Assembly (NCBI RefSeq): GCF_900566055.1
Contig: NZ_UPHQ01000025.1
Coordinates: 1 to 50,471 of the forward strand
DNA: 50,471 nucleotides
Source: Mycobacterium innocens
GTDB taxonomy: Bacteria > Actinomycetota > Actinomycetes > Mycobacteriales > Mycobacteriaceae
Direction of reading: 5' to 3'
Of the stretch, positions 34,905-45,223 are shown piece after piece (position 1 is the first letter of the stretch; every line of letters starts with the position of its first letter). The translations under genes were made by a program, and so were the position numbers. The notes beneath the pieces are model-generated. The model was not told the origin of the DNA. It saw only the letters and a list, made by a program, of their open reading frames with translations, and did not search any database.

Positions 34905-36284
34905 TCACGCGACTTGCACCCCGTCTCGGGGTTGTTCGGCAGCCGTGCGGCTGCGTCCCTTCCGCGCTTCGCAGCCACCCGCCGGGCGTGGCCCGGTCTT
35001 ACGGTCGGCTCCACGCTTGACGGCGGCCCCAACTGGGCCGACGACGCTAATGGTGTTCTCGTAGCGTGCGAGGTTGATCGCGGCGTTGTCATCACGTTGG
35101 TGGATGACCGAGCAGCTGCCGCATTGCCATTTTTCGTCCCACCCGATGTCTTGCACATGCCCGCAGGCGTGGCAGGTTTTCGACGAAGGGAACCAGCGGT
35201 CGGCGACCACCAGTTCTGACCCGTACCAGCCTGTCTTGTAAGACAAATGCCGGCGCGGAGCGCCCAGAGCCGAATCTGACAATCCGCGCCGTCTGGCGCG
35301 GGCGCCCGGAAGGCCCTTTTGCCGCAGCATCCCTGCCGCGTCCAGTCCTTCGACAACGATGCGGCCGTGGGTTTTAGCCAATCGTGTTGTCAGGACGTGC
35401 AGATGATGCGTTCGGACATCATTGACCCGGCGATGCAGCCGGGACAGTTCAGTGGTGCGCTCACGATATTGGCGTGAGCCTTTCGTGCAGCGCGAGCGGG
35501 CACGGGAAACATGCCGCAACTCGCGCAGCGCCGCGGCCAGCGGTTGCGGGTTGGCCACCTGCTCGATCACGACGCCATCAGCGTCGGCGACGGTGGCCAG
35601 ACGCCGCACACCCACATCGACACCGACGCGGGAGTCAGGCAGCCAGACGTTAGGCCGGATAGGGCGTTGGACAAGCGCTCGCACGCTCGCATCCAACCGA
35701 GTACCGTTACGCCGCACGCTGATCGCCAACACCCGCGCTCGGCCTTTGGTGATGAGCCGTTCGATACGGCGGGTGTTCTCGTGGGTACGAACGGTCCCAA
35801 TGACCGGCAGCGTCAGGTGCCGGCGATCAGGCTCGACGCGCATCGCCCCAGTTGTGAACGTCACGCGGTCCTGGTCACGGCCCTTCTTCCGAAACTTCGG
35901 GAACCCAACCCGCTTACCCGCCCTGGCTCCCGCACGGGACTGCTGCCAGTTCCAGTACGCATCGACCGCACCATCGATACCGTCGGCGTAGACCTCTTTC
36001 GAGCACTCCGGCCACCACACCGCGCCGGTCTCAGCGTTGACGCACACCTCGTTCTTGACGGTGTTCCAACGCTTCCGCAGCACCCGCAGCGACGGTTTCG
36101 CCGTCTCGACACCGGTCTCACGCCACGTCTGGATATCAGCTTTCAGCACGGCGACGGTCCAGTTGTAGGCCTTGCGGCGAGCGCCGAAATGGCGCGCCAA
36201 CGCGCGGGCCTGGTCCTCGGTCGGATCCAGGGTGAACCGGAACGCCTGCACACACCATCCGTCTGGAACCTCGAAACGCGCCAT
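34905..36284 (-). CDS. tnpB: TnpB, RNA-guided nuclease of IS607 element
   Basis: A 459-residue TnpB (OrfB, the ancestor family of Cas12). All RuvC acidic residues are present: Asp223 in GVDVGVRRLA, Glu312 in IVVEGLDAAGM and Asp398 in QRDDNAAINLARY. The zinc ribbon has Cys 371, 374, 388 and 391 (CHACGH and CGSC). The N-terminal wedge/REC part starts VQAFRFTLDPTEDQARALARHFGARRKAYNWTV. Length and motifs suggest an intact enzyme. TnpB proteins cut DNA guided by an RNA made from the end of their element, keeping a copy at the donor site. ATG 36284 lies one base after the tnpA stop and fits the family start. Confidence 0.95.
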   Translation of the reverse strand: MARFEVPDGWCVQAFRFTLDPTEDQARALARHFGARRKAYNWTVAVLKADIQTWRETGVETAKPSLRVLRKRWNTVKNEVCVNAETGAVWWPECSKEVYADGIDGAVDAYWNWQQSRAGARAGKRVGFPKFRKKGRDQDRVTFTTGAMRVEPDRRHLTLPVIGTVRTHENTRRIERLITKGRARVLAISVRRNGTRLDASVRALVQRPIRPNVWLPDSRVGVDVGVRRLATVADADGVVIEQVANPQPLAAALRELRHVSRARSRCTKGSRQYRERTTELSRLHRRVNDVRTHHLHVLTTRLAKTHGRIVVEGLDAAGMLRQKGLPGARARRRGLSDSALGAPRRHLSYKTGWYGSELVVADRWFPSSKTCHACGHVQDIGWDEKWQCGSCSVIHQRDDNAAINLARYENTISVVGPVGAAVKRGADRKTGPRPAGGCEARKGRSRTAAEQPRDGVQVA

Positions 36285-36285
36285 C

Positions 36286-36870
36286 TCAGGCCGCCTCCGC
36301 GTCGCCCGTAGCTGCGGCAGCAAGAGCACGCTTGGCCCGGTTCTGCGCAGCGCGTTTGCCGTAGAGCCGAGCGCACATCGACGTCAAAATCTCGGTCATA
36401 TCGCGCACGAGGTCATCGTCGACCTCAGCCGAGTCGACCACCACCAGCGCACGGCCCTGGGCGGCCAGTGCGGCTTCAACATACTCAGAGCCGAACCGGC
36501 AGAACCGATCCCGGTGCTCCACCACGATCCGCGTCACCGCCGGATCGCACAGCAGTGCGAGAAACTTTCGGCGGTGCCCGTTCAACGCGGACCCGACTTC
36601 GGTGACAACCTTGTCGACCGGCAGCTGCCGGGTCGTGGCCCACGCGGTCACCCGGGCCACCTGTCGATCCAGATCGGATTTCTGGTCCGCTGAGGATACC
36701 CGCGCGTAAACCGCAGTCCGCCTGCGCCGTGATGTCTCGGCTGCCGCATCGTTCACGAGAATGAGCCGACCTACTCGTTGTGCCGGAACCGGCAACAGCC
36801 CGGCTCGAAACCAGCGATACGCAGTCACCCGCGCAACGCCGTTGCGCTCAGCCCACGCCGCCAGATTCAT
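36286..36870 (-). CDS. tnpA: TnpA, IS607-type serine recombinase
   Basis: A 194-residue serine transposase of IS607 type. Unlike ordinary resolvases, the DNA-binding part comes first: a MerR-like HTH at residues 1-40 (NLAAWAERNGVARVTAYRWFRAGLLPVPA). The catalytic domain follows, with YARVSSADQKSDLDRQ containing the nucleophile Ser59, then VTEVGSALNGHRRKFLALL, VVEHRDRFCRFG and the long helix MTEILTSMCARLYGKRAAQNRAKRAL. The family-typical Arg of EHRDRF is present, so it looks functional. The start is ATG 36870; a longer version would add ten residues of Cys-rich sequence. Confidence 0.95.
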   Translation of the reverse strand: MNLAAWAERNGVARVTAYRWFRAGLLPVPAQRVGRLILVNDAAAETSRRRRTAVYARVSSADQKSDLDRQVARVTAWATTRQLPVDKVVTEVGSALNGHRRKFLALLCDPAVTRIVVEHRDRFCRFGSEYVEAALAAQGRALVVVDSAEVDDDLVRDMTEILTSMCARLYGKRAAQNRAKRALAAAATGDAEAA

Positions 36871-37477
36871 ACACCTGTTCCTACAGCACACCACTGACAA
36901 CTACCGACCACTCAGACCGCAACAGCTGGCAGCCCCCGGCCGGTGGTCGTGGTGCCGCATCCGATGCTGTCAGCCGAGTACGAAGCGCTCGCCGACGGGC
37001 CGATCCTCGTCGGCTGGGACGGCTCGAAGTGGTGCCGCTACGGCGTTGGCGGCGGCCAAGCGGCTGTGCCCGCAGCGAGATGTGTTGCTGATATCAGTCG
37101 GCGATGGCCCAGCGCCCGCACCGCCGGTCGATTCCTCGGGAGCGGCCGCCGCAGACGTTCTCCGGTTGACCGTCAACCGCGGTCACGGTTTCCGCGCTCG
37201 TGCCGTCTCGGAGAAACTGGTGGCGGCCACCGACGACCACGATGCGGCTCCGGTGGTGGTCGGCTCCCAGGGACGTTCCGGCGCGCGGGACGTGGTGCTG
37301 GGCAGCGTAGCCGTGGGAACCGTGCACCATTCCCATCGACCGGTGATGGTCGTCCCGGGCGGGTGGGAGGTCGTCTCCGGATCATGATCGGCCGGCCTGG
37401 GCCGTCGGCGGTTCCGCGGCCGGCGTCGGCAATGTGAAACGAACAAGTGGTTGGTCAGTGCGCAAGGGGTGAGGTGA

Positions 37478-39886
<2,409 letters not shown>

Positions 39887-39896
39887 CAACTACTGC

Positions 39897-39902
39897 TAGC
39901 GT
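39897..39902 (+). promoter_or_regulatory. -10 box of gabP (leaderless start)
   Basis: TAGCGT (TANNNT) ends six bases before ATG 39909. With no ribosome-binding site present, this supports both the start codon and a leaderless transcript. Confidence 0.4.
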
Positions 39903-39908
39903 CCGGTA

Positions 39909-41336
39909 ATGCGGCAGACGCAGAACCGAGCGCACCGCGGGGCTCGCACGAACATCGAGAGCGGGCCGGCCCGCCCGGCTGCGAGTACGACTGCCCAACT
40001 GCGCCAAGGACTGTCGCAGCGTCAGCTCAACATGATCGCCATCGGCGGGGTGATCGGCGCCGGCTTGTTCGTCGGCTCCGGCGTGGTGATCCAGGCGACC
40101 GGGCCCGCGGCGTTCCTGACCTACGCCATGTGCGGAGTGCTGATCGTGCTGGTGATGCGGATGCTCGGGGAGATGGCCACCGCGAACCCGTCCACCGGAT
40201 CGTTCGCCGACTACGCGGCCACCGCCCTGGGGGGCTGGGCCGGGTTTTCGGTGGGCTGGCTGTATTGGTACTTCTGGGTGATCGTCGTCGGTTTCGAGGC
40301 AGTGGCCGGCGGCAAAGTCCTCAACTACTGGTTTCCTGCGCCGCTGTGGCTGTTGTCGCTATGCCTGATGGTGCTGATGACCGCGACCAACCTGTTCTCG
40401 GTGTCGTCCTTCGGGGAGTTCGAATTCTGGTTCGCCGGAATCAAAGTCGCGACCATCGTGATCTTCCTCGGGGTCGGCACCGCGTTCGTGCTCGGCTTCC
40501 TGCCGGGCCACGGCATGGATTTCGCCAACCTCAGCGCGCATGGCGGGTTTTTTCCCAAGGGCATCGGCGCCGTTTTCGCGGCCATCGTAGTGGTGATCTT
40601 CTCCATGGTCGGCGCCGAGATGGTCACCATCGCCGCGGCCGAAAGCCGGGATCCACAGCGCGCGATACAACGGGCGACCAACTCGGTGGTGGCGCGGATC
40701 GCGATCTTCTTCGTCGGCTCGGTATTCCTGGTGGTCGTCATCATGCCTTGGGACTCAGTGGAACTCGGCGCCTCGCCGTATGTCGCGGCGCTCAAGCACC
40801 TCGGTCTTCCCGGCGCGGACCAGATCATGAATGCGGTGGTGCTCACCGCGGTGCTGTCCTGCCTCAACTCCGGCCTGTATACCGCGTCGCGGATGCTGTT
40901 CGTGCTTGCCGACCGGCGCGAGGCGCCGGCATTTCTGGTCAGGGTCAGCCGGCGCGGGGTACCGCACATCGCCATCCTGTGCTCGTCGGCGGTGGGGTTC
41001 GGTTGCGTCGTCATGGCGTGGCTCGCGCCCGGCACGGTGTTCCTCTTCCTGCTCAACTCCTCAGGCGCGGTGATCTTGTTCGTCTACCTGCTCATCGCGC
41101 TGTCGCAGATTGTGCTGCGCCGCCGCACACCCGCCGAGAAGCTGAAGGTGAAGATGTGGTTCTTCCCGGCGCTGTCGATTCTCACGGTCGCCGGAATCAT
41201 CGCGGTGCTGGTGCAAATGGCGTTCGACCGCAACGCGCGCACCCAGCTGTGGCTCAGCCTGCTGTCCTGGTTGGTGGTGGTCGCGGTGTACGTCGTCGCC
41301 AGGGTGGCGACGCGCAGGCCCTTGCGCCGCGTGTGA
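39909..41336 (+). CDS. gabP: Amino acid permease (GabP family, Rv0522 homologue)
   Basis: A 475-residue APC-superfamily permease with twelve predicted helices. The family signature is intact: LSQRQLNMIAIGGVIGAGLFVGSGVVIQATGPAAFLTYA, then GEMATANPSTGSFADYA, FGEFEFWFAGIKVATIVIF, SMVGAEMVTIAAAESRDPQRAI, and LNSGLYTASRMLFVLADRREAPAFL. It is the syntenic match of Rv0522 (GABA permease), so 4-aminobutyrate or a related amino acid is the expected substrate; sequence alone does not decide between GABA, Asn, Phe and others. The N-terminus is about 30 residues longer than the core. The next gene starts 11 bases after its stop. Confidence 0.9.
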   Translation: MRQTQNRAHRGARTNIESGPARPAASTTAQLRQGLSQRQLNMIAIGGVIGAGLFVGSGVVIQATGPAAFLTYAMCGVLIVLVMRMLGEMATANPSTGSFADYAATALGGWAGFSVGWLYWYFWVIVVGFEAVAGGKVLNYWFPAPLWLLSLCLMVLMTATNLFSVSSFGEFEFWFAGIKVATIVIFLGVGTAFVLGFLPGHGMDFANLSAHGGFFPKGIGAVFAAIVVVIFSMVGAEMVTIAAAESRDPQRAIQRATNSVVARIAIFFVGSVFLVVVIMPWDSVELGASPYVAALKHLGLPGADQIMNAVVLTAVLSCLNSGLYTASRMLFVLADRREAPAFLVRVSRRGVPHIAILCSSAVGFGCVVMAWLAPGTVFLFLLNSSGAVILFVYLLIALSQIVLRRRTPAEKLKVKMWFFPALSILTVAGIIAVLVQMAFDRNARTQLWLSLLSWLVVVAVYVVARVATRRPLRRV

Positions 41337-41347
41337 TACTGCAACGC

Positions 41348-42256
41348 ATGAGGACGGCCGGGGTGCGTCGCGGAACGGAACTGATGTTTTCACCCGGGGC
41401 GCCGCCGGAGACCGGTGGTCTGATAGCTCTGGCCGGTCTGCGGCTACTGGCCGGGTTGATCTGGCTCTACAACGTGGTCTGGAAACTGCCACCGGATTTC
41501 GGGCAGCGCAGCAACAGCGGGTTGTACCACTTCACCCACCTGGCGATCGAACACCCGGTGTTCAAACCGTTCAGCTGGGCCGTCGAGCACCTGGTGCTGC
41601 CGTACTTCACCGCCTTCGGTTGGGCGGTGCTGGTCGCCGAGTCCGCGCTGGCGGTGCTCCTGCTGACCGGGACGGCGGTGCGGCTGGCCGCCCTGATCGG
41701 CATCGGACAGTCACTGGCGATCGGCCTCTCGGTCGCCGAGTCGCCCGGGGAATGGCCGTGGGCCTACGCGATGCTGCTCGGCATCCACGTCGTCCTGCTC
41801 TTCGTGGCGTCGACCCGGTACGCCGCCGTCGACGCCGTGCGCGCCGCGACCTCGCCATCGGCAGCGCGGCCGCTAGCGCGACAGCTGCTCACCGGGTGGG
41901 CAATCGCGCTCGGCCTGATCGGCCTGATCGCGGTGTGGTGCGGTCTTGCCGGTAGTTGGCCCGCCTACGTCGGCATACGACCGCTGGAATTCTCACTCGG
42001 CCAATACAACCTGCGTGGAGCCGTGGTACTGATCGCGGTTGCGCTGGCGATGCTGGCAGCGGCTAGGGTCGGCCAGCGCTTGATCGCGATCGCGGCCGCC
42101 GCGGTAGCAGCGCTGGCCGCGGCCTCCATCTACGTCCAGGTAGCCGGGAATTCGGTGTGGCTCGGTGGAACCAACACCACCGCAGTGGTTTTCGTCTGTG
42201 CGGCGGTGGTGAGTCTGGCAACCGGACCGAGAATCGGACGGACGAAAGGGGCGTGA
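41348..42256 (+). CDS. DoxX/DoxD-like membrane protein
   Basis: A 302-residue membrane protein of the DoxX/TQO small-subunit (DoxD) type. LAGLRLLAGLIWLYNVVWKLPPDFG is the DoxX start, followed by YFTAFGWAVLVAESALAVLLLTGTAVRLAALIGIGQSLAIGLSVAESPGEWPWAYAMLLGIHVVLLF. Three or four further helices extend it. DoxX-type proteins are linked to thiosulfate:quinone oxidoreductase, to SodA/Rv0817c-type redox complexes or to quinone-coupled redox chemistry generally. It starts at ATG 41348 (GATACT seven bases upstream) and its stop shares a base with the next start (TGATG), so it is co-translated with the flavoprotein. Confidence 0.82.
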   Translation: MRTAGVRRGTELMFSPGAPPETGGLIALAGLRLLAGLIWLYNVVWKLPPDFGQRSNSGLYHFTHLAIEHPVFKPFSWAVEHLVLPYFTAFGWAVLVAESALAVLLLTGTAVRLAALIGIGQSLAIGLSVAESPGEWPWAYAMLLGIHVVLLFVASTRYAAVDAVRAATSPSAARPLARQLLTGWAIALGLIGLIAVWCGLAGSWPAYVGIRPLEFSLGQYNLRGAVVLIAVALAMLAAARVGQRLIAIAAAAVAALAAASIYVQVAGNSVWLGGTNTTAVVFVCAAVVSLATGPRIGRTKGA

Positions 42257-43377
42257 TGACCGCGCCGGGGGTTGTGCCGCAAGTCGTTGCCGTCGCCGCG
42301 GAGCATGCCGAGCGAGTGGACGCCGACTGTTCCTTTCCGGTGGAATCGGTGGATGCCCTGCGGGCCAGCGGCCTCCTTGGTCTGGTGCTACCGGCAGATG
42401 TCGGTGGAATGGCCGCCAGCCCAAGGGAATTCACTCAGGTAGTGGCGCAACTGTCGGCTGCCTGCGGATCGACCGCCATGATCTATCTGATGCATGTGGC
42501 CGCGGCCGTCGCCGTCGCCGCCGCGCCCTCGCCCGGCCTGCCGGATCTGTTGGCGGACATGGCCTCCGGCAAAAAGCTCGGCACGTTGGCGTTCAGCGAG
42601 AAGGGCTCTCGTTCGCACTTCTGGGCGCCGGTGTCCGCCTCGACGGCCGACGGGGACGACATCGTCGTGCAGGCCGACAAAAGCTGGGTGACTTCGGCGG
42701 GGTTCGCCGACGTCTACGTCGTCTCCACCGGTTCGGTCAGCGGCGTCGCCGGAGACGTTGATCTCTACGCGGTTCCGGCGGACACACCGGGCCTGCGGGT
42801 GACCGGCACCTTCACCGGGATGGGCCTGCGCGGCAATGCCTCGGCGCCGATGTCGGTCGACATTCGCGTCCCCGCCTCCTATCGCGTGGGCCCGCAGGGC
42901 GGCGGGTTCACCATGATGATGGAAACGGTCCTGCCGTGGTTCAACCTCGGAAATGCCGCCGTGTCACTGGGTTTGGCTACCGCCGCCACCAGCGCCGCGG
43001 TCAAGCACGTCACCAGCGCCCGGCTGGAACACCTCGGTGGCAGCCTGGCCGAGCTGCCGACGATCCGCGCCCAGATCGCCCGGATGGGTACTGGGCTCGC
43101 GGCGCAGGAGGCGTATCTGGCGCAGGTAGCCGACCGGGTGAGTTCACCCGACGACACCACGCTGACACATGTGCTGGGAGTCAAAGCGTCGGTCAACGAC
43201 GCCGCGCTGACCATCACCGAGTCGGCGATGCGGGTGTGTGGCGGCGCCGCGTTCTCCAAGCATCTGCCCATCGAACGGGCTTTCCGCGACGCTCGCGCCG
43301 GGGCGGTGATGGCACCGACCGCCGACGCACTGTACGACTTCTACGGCCGGGCCGTCACCGGGCTGCCGCTGTTCTAG
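42256..43377 (+). CDS. Acyl-CoA-dehydrogenase-family flavoprotein
   Basis: A 373-residue flavoprotein of the acyl-CoA dehydrogenase superfamily. The middle domain shows GTLAFSEKGSRSHFWAPVSASTADGDDIVVQADKSWVTSAGFADVYVV; the C-terminal helical domain has FNLGNAAVSLGLATAATSAAVKH and ESAMRVCGGAAFSKHLPIERAFRDARAGAVMAPTADALYDFYG. The usual catalytic Glu is not obvious, and the GGxGYSRE motif is replaced by GGAAFSKHL. This points to the branch containing DszC/SfnB-type monooxygenases and unusual dehydrogenases rather than beta-oxidation. Position between DoxX and a binding protein supports a specialised reaction. The start is ATG 42256 with AAAGGGG upstream. Confidence 0.85.
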   Translation: MTAPGVVPQVVAVAAEHAERVDADCSFPVESVDALRASGLLGLVLPADVGGMAASPREFTQVVAQLSAACGSTAMIYLMHVAAAVAVAAAPSPGLPDLLADMASGKKLGTLAFSEKGSRSHFWAPVSASTADGDDIVVQADKSWVTSAGFADVYVVSTGSVSGVAGDVDLYAVPADTPGLRVTGTFTGMGLRGNASAPMSVDIRVPASYRVGPQGGGFTMMMETVLPWFNLGNAAVSLGLATAATSAAVKHVTSARLEHLGGSLAELPTIRAQIARMGTGLAAQEAYLAQVADRVSSPDDTTLTHVLGVKASVNDAALTITESAMRVCGGAAFSKHLPIERAFRDARAGAVMAPTADALYDFYGRAVTGLPLF

Positions 43378-43385
43378 GGAGGGAT

Positions 43386-44210
43386 ATGTCAGCCGAACCG
43401 CTGGTTGTCGGGGCAGTGGCATACACGCCCAATGTGATCCCGATCTGGGAGGGCATCCGGAGCTATTTCCAGGACGCCGAAAGCCCGGACGGACAAATGG
43501 ATTTCGTGCTCTACTCCAACTACGGGCGGCTGGTCGACTCGCTGATCGCCGGCCACATCGACATCGCCTGGAACACCAACCTGGCCTACGTGCGAACCGT
43601 GCTGCAAACGGGCGGGCACTGCACCGCGCTGGCCCAGCGAGACACCGACGTGGACTACACCACCGTCTTCGTGGCGCGCGCCGGCGGTGGACTGCATGGC
43701 GCCGGCGCTATTGCCGGAAAACGTCTTGCGCTCGGGTCCGCCGACTCCGCACACGCGGCGATCCTGCCGCTCTATTACCTACGGCGCGCCGGCATCCCCG
43801 AGACGGACCTGCACGTCATCCGATTCAACACCGACATCGGCAAACACGGCGACACCGGCCGCAGCGAACTGGACGCGGTCGACGCCGTGCTGGCAGGGGA
43901 GGCCGACGTGGCGGCCATCGGCAGCTCGACGTGGGCGGCGATGGGTGCTGCGGAGCTGATGGGAGAATCGCTGGCCGAAGTATGGCGCACCGACGGCTAC
44001 TGCCATTGCATGTTCACCGCCTTGGACACCCTGCCCGCCGAGCGGTACCAACCATGGCTGGACCGGTTGCTGGCGATGAGCTGGGATAACCCCGAGCATC
44101 GAAAGATATTGGAACTCGAGGGATTACGACGCTGGGTGCCGCCGCATCTGGACGGATACCAGCCGTTGTTCGAGGCCGTCGAGCAGCAGGGCATCGACCC
44201 ACGATGGTGA
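43386..44210 (+). CDS. PhnD-like substrate-binding-fold protein without signal peptide
   Basis: A 274-residue protein with the periplasmic-binding-protein fold of the PhnD/SsuA class: VVGAVAYTPNVIPIWEGIRSYF at the start, VLYSNYGRLVDSLIAGHIDIAWNTNLAYV, IAGKRLALGSADSAHAAILPLYYLRRAGI and VDAVLAGEADVAAIGSSTWAAM. It begins MSAEPLVVGAVAY with GGAGGG upstream, so there is no signal peptide, lipobox or Tat motif, and no ABC permease or ATPase gene lies nearby. It is therefore probably cytoplasmic: either a sensor, or an enzyme built on this fold, as MqnA/MqnD and the thiamine pyrimidine synthase Thi5 are. The radical SAM gene starts inside its last codons. Confidence 0.85.
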   Translation: MSAEPLVVGAVAYTPNVIPIWEGIRSYFQDAESPDGQMDFVLYSNYGRLVDSLIAGHIDIAWNTNLAYVRTVLQTGGHCTALAQRDTDVDYTTVFVARAGGGLHGAGAIAGKRLALGSADSAHAAILPLYYLRRAGIPETDLHVIRFNTDIGKHGDTGRSELDAVDAVLAGEADVAAIGSSTWAAMGAAELMGESLAEVWRTDGYCHCMFTALDTLPAERYQPWLDRLLAMSWDNPEHRKILELEGLRRWVPPHLDGYQPLFEAVEQQGIDPRW

Positions 44211-45202
44211 TTCTGGACTTGATGCGCCAGGTGGGCGGGCTTGCGCAGGGCGCCACCGTCGAGGTTGCCGTCAGCAGTCACCGCGACCGAGAGCTTGCCG
44301 AAAAGTGGTGCGCCAGAACCGGAAACACGTTGGTTCGCGCGGACTTGGACGAGGCGGGAGTCGGTGCCGTGGTGGTGCGGCGCGGTCATCCGCCGGATCC
44401 CGCCGAGGTGCTGGGCGCCGACCGGCTGCCCGGGGTCCGGTTGTGGCTCTATACCAACTTTCACTGCAATCTGTCCTGCGACTACTGCTGTGTCTCGTCG
44501 TCACCGCAGGCTGCGCACCGCGAACTCGGAGCAGGGCGAATTGGCCGCATTGTCGGTGAAGCCGCGCGCTGGGGGGTGCGGGAATTGTTCCTCACCGGCG
44601 GTGAGCCGTTCCTGCTGCCCGACATCGCCACGATCATCTCGGCCTGTGTCCAGACGCTGCCCACCACCGTCCTCACCAACGGGATGGTGTTCAAAGGCCG
44701 GGCGCGCCGGGCCCTGGAATCCCTGCCCAGGGATGGGCTCGCCTTGCAGATCAGCCTGGACTCGGCGACGCCGGAGCTGCACGACTCGCACCGCGGCGCC
44801 GGGACGTGGCAAAAGGCGGTCGCTGGAATCCGTTTCGCGTTATCGCTGGGCTTCCGGGTACGGGTGGCCGCGACGGTCGCCGCCCCCGCACCCGGCGAAC
44901 TGGCCGCATTTCACGAGTTCCTCGACGCACTCGGCATCGCGGGGGAGGATCAGCTGGTGCGGCCGATCGCCTTGGAAGGCGTTGCGTCCGAGGGTTTGTC
45001 GCTGCGCCGCGAATCGCTGGTTCCGGAGGTGACCGTCACCGCCGACGGCGTGTATTGGCATCCGGTGACCGCCACCGACGAGCGGGCCCTGGTGTCGCGG
45101 ACCATCGAACCACTGACCCCGGCACTGGAAGCGGTAAGCCGGCTGTTCACCGAGCAGTGGGCGCAGGCGGCCGAGGCGGCCGCGCTGTTCCCGTGCGCGT
45201 AG
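44204..45202 (+). CDS. Radical SAM enzyme with TusA-like N-terminal domain
   Basis: A 332-residue fusion. Residues 1-65 (ILDLMRQVGGLAQGATVEVAV, then AEKWCARTGNTLV and AVVVRRG) follow the TusA sulfurtransferase fold from its first helix on, but the initial strand and the sulfur-carrying CPxP motif are missing. The radical SAM domain starts RLWLYTNFHCNLSCDYCC, with the CxxxCxxC cluster, then LFLTGGEPFLLPDI (the GGE motif) and LQISLDSATPELHDSHRG. No SPASM extension with extra cluster cysteines is seen; the protein ends LFPCA. ATG 44204 overlaps the binding-protein stop by seven bases. The substrate is unknown. Confidence 0.88.
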   Translation: MVILDLMRQVGGLAQGATVEVAVSSHRDRELAEKWCARTGNTLVRADLDEAGVGAVVVRRGHPPDPAEVLGADRLPGVRLWLYTNFHCNLSCDYCCVSSSPQAAHRELGAGRIGRIVGEAARWGVRELFLTGGEPFLLPDIATIISACVQTLPTTVLTNGMVFKGRARRALESLPRDGLALQISLDSATPELHDSHRGAGTWQKAVAGIRFALSLGFRVRVAATVAAPAPGELAAFHEFLDALGIAGEDQLVRPIALEGVASEGLSLRRESLVPEVTVTADGVYWHPVTATDERALVSRTIEPLTPALEAVSRLFTEQWAQAAEAAALFPCA

Positions 45203-45215
45203 CGCCGGACGCTAC
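45199..45215. terminator. Short hairpin between converging operons
   Basis: GTAGCG-CCGGA-CGCTAC forms a perfect 6-bp stem starting at the stop of the radical SAM gene, 10-25 bases from the end of the converging reductase gene. It may help end transcription from both sides, though it is short and has no U-tract. Confidence 0.35.
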
Positions 45216-45223
45216 GTAGCGAA

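Larger units (their letters stand above)
34881..36938 (-). mobile_element. IS607-family element (serine recombinase tnpA plus tnpB), 2058 bp
   Basis: Both ends can be placed exactly. Joining base 34880 to 36939 restores CATTACTGCCG-GCCGGTGGTC, which reads HYCRPVV in the host gene frame with a GG at the join, the dinucleotide IS607 elements target, and no target duplication. The element carries tnpA and tnpB on the minus strand, in the usual order and one base apart. At the tnpB-side end TGCAAGT (34882-34888) and ACTTGCA (34912-34918) form a stem across the tnpB stop codon. AGTGGT near one end and ACCACT near the other are possible recombinase repeats. IS1535-type elements of M. tuberculosis are relatives. 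Confidence 0.93.
34453..37387 (+). pseudogene. Two-domain universal stress protein gene, split by IS607-type element and frameshifted
   Basis: The first UspA domain begins at GTG 34453 (AIVGYDGSPGASAAI) and runs to the ATP-binding motif VVVGARGLGGTQAVLGSVSDMVLHYC. There it is cut by the element at 34881-36938. Past the element the frame resumes with RPVVVVPHPMLSAEYEALADGPILVGWDGS, the start of the second UspA domain. A single extra A in TCGAAGTGG at about 37027 shifts the frame, and the remainder, AATALAAAKRLCPQRDVLLISVGDG to VVVGSQGRSGARDVVLGSV and HRPVMVVP, ends at 37387. The intact product would have been about 290 residues. The truncated first domain could still be made with a short CRCK tail. 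Confidence 0.9.

Noticed and set aside
35511..36311. Plus-strand frame opposite tnpB
   Set aside because: Antisense shadow of a TnpB with all catalytic motifs on the minus strand.
40130..41347. Long upstream extension of the DoxX frame through gabP
   Set aside because: It is a shifted read of the permease gene; the DoxX domain begins only after ATG 41348.
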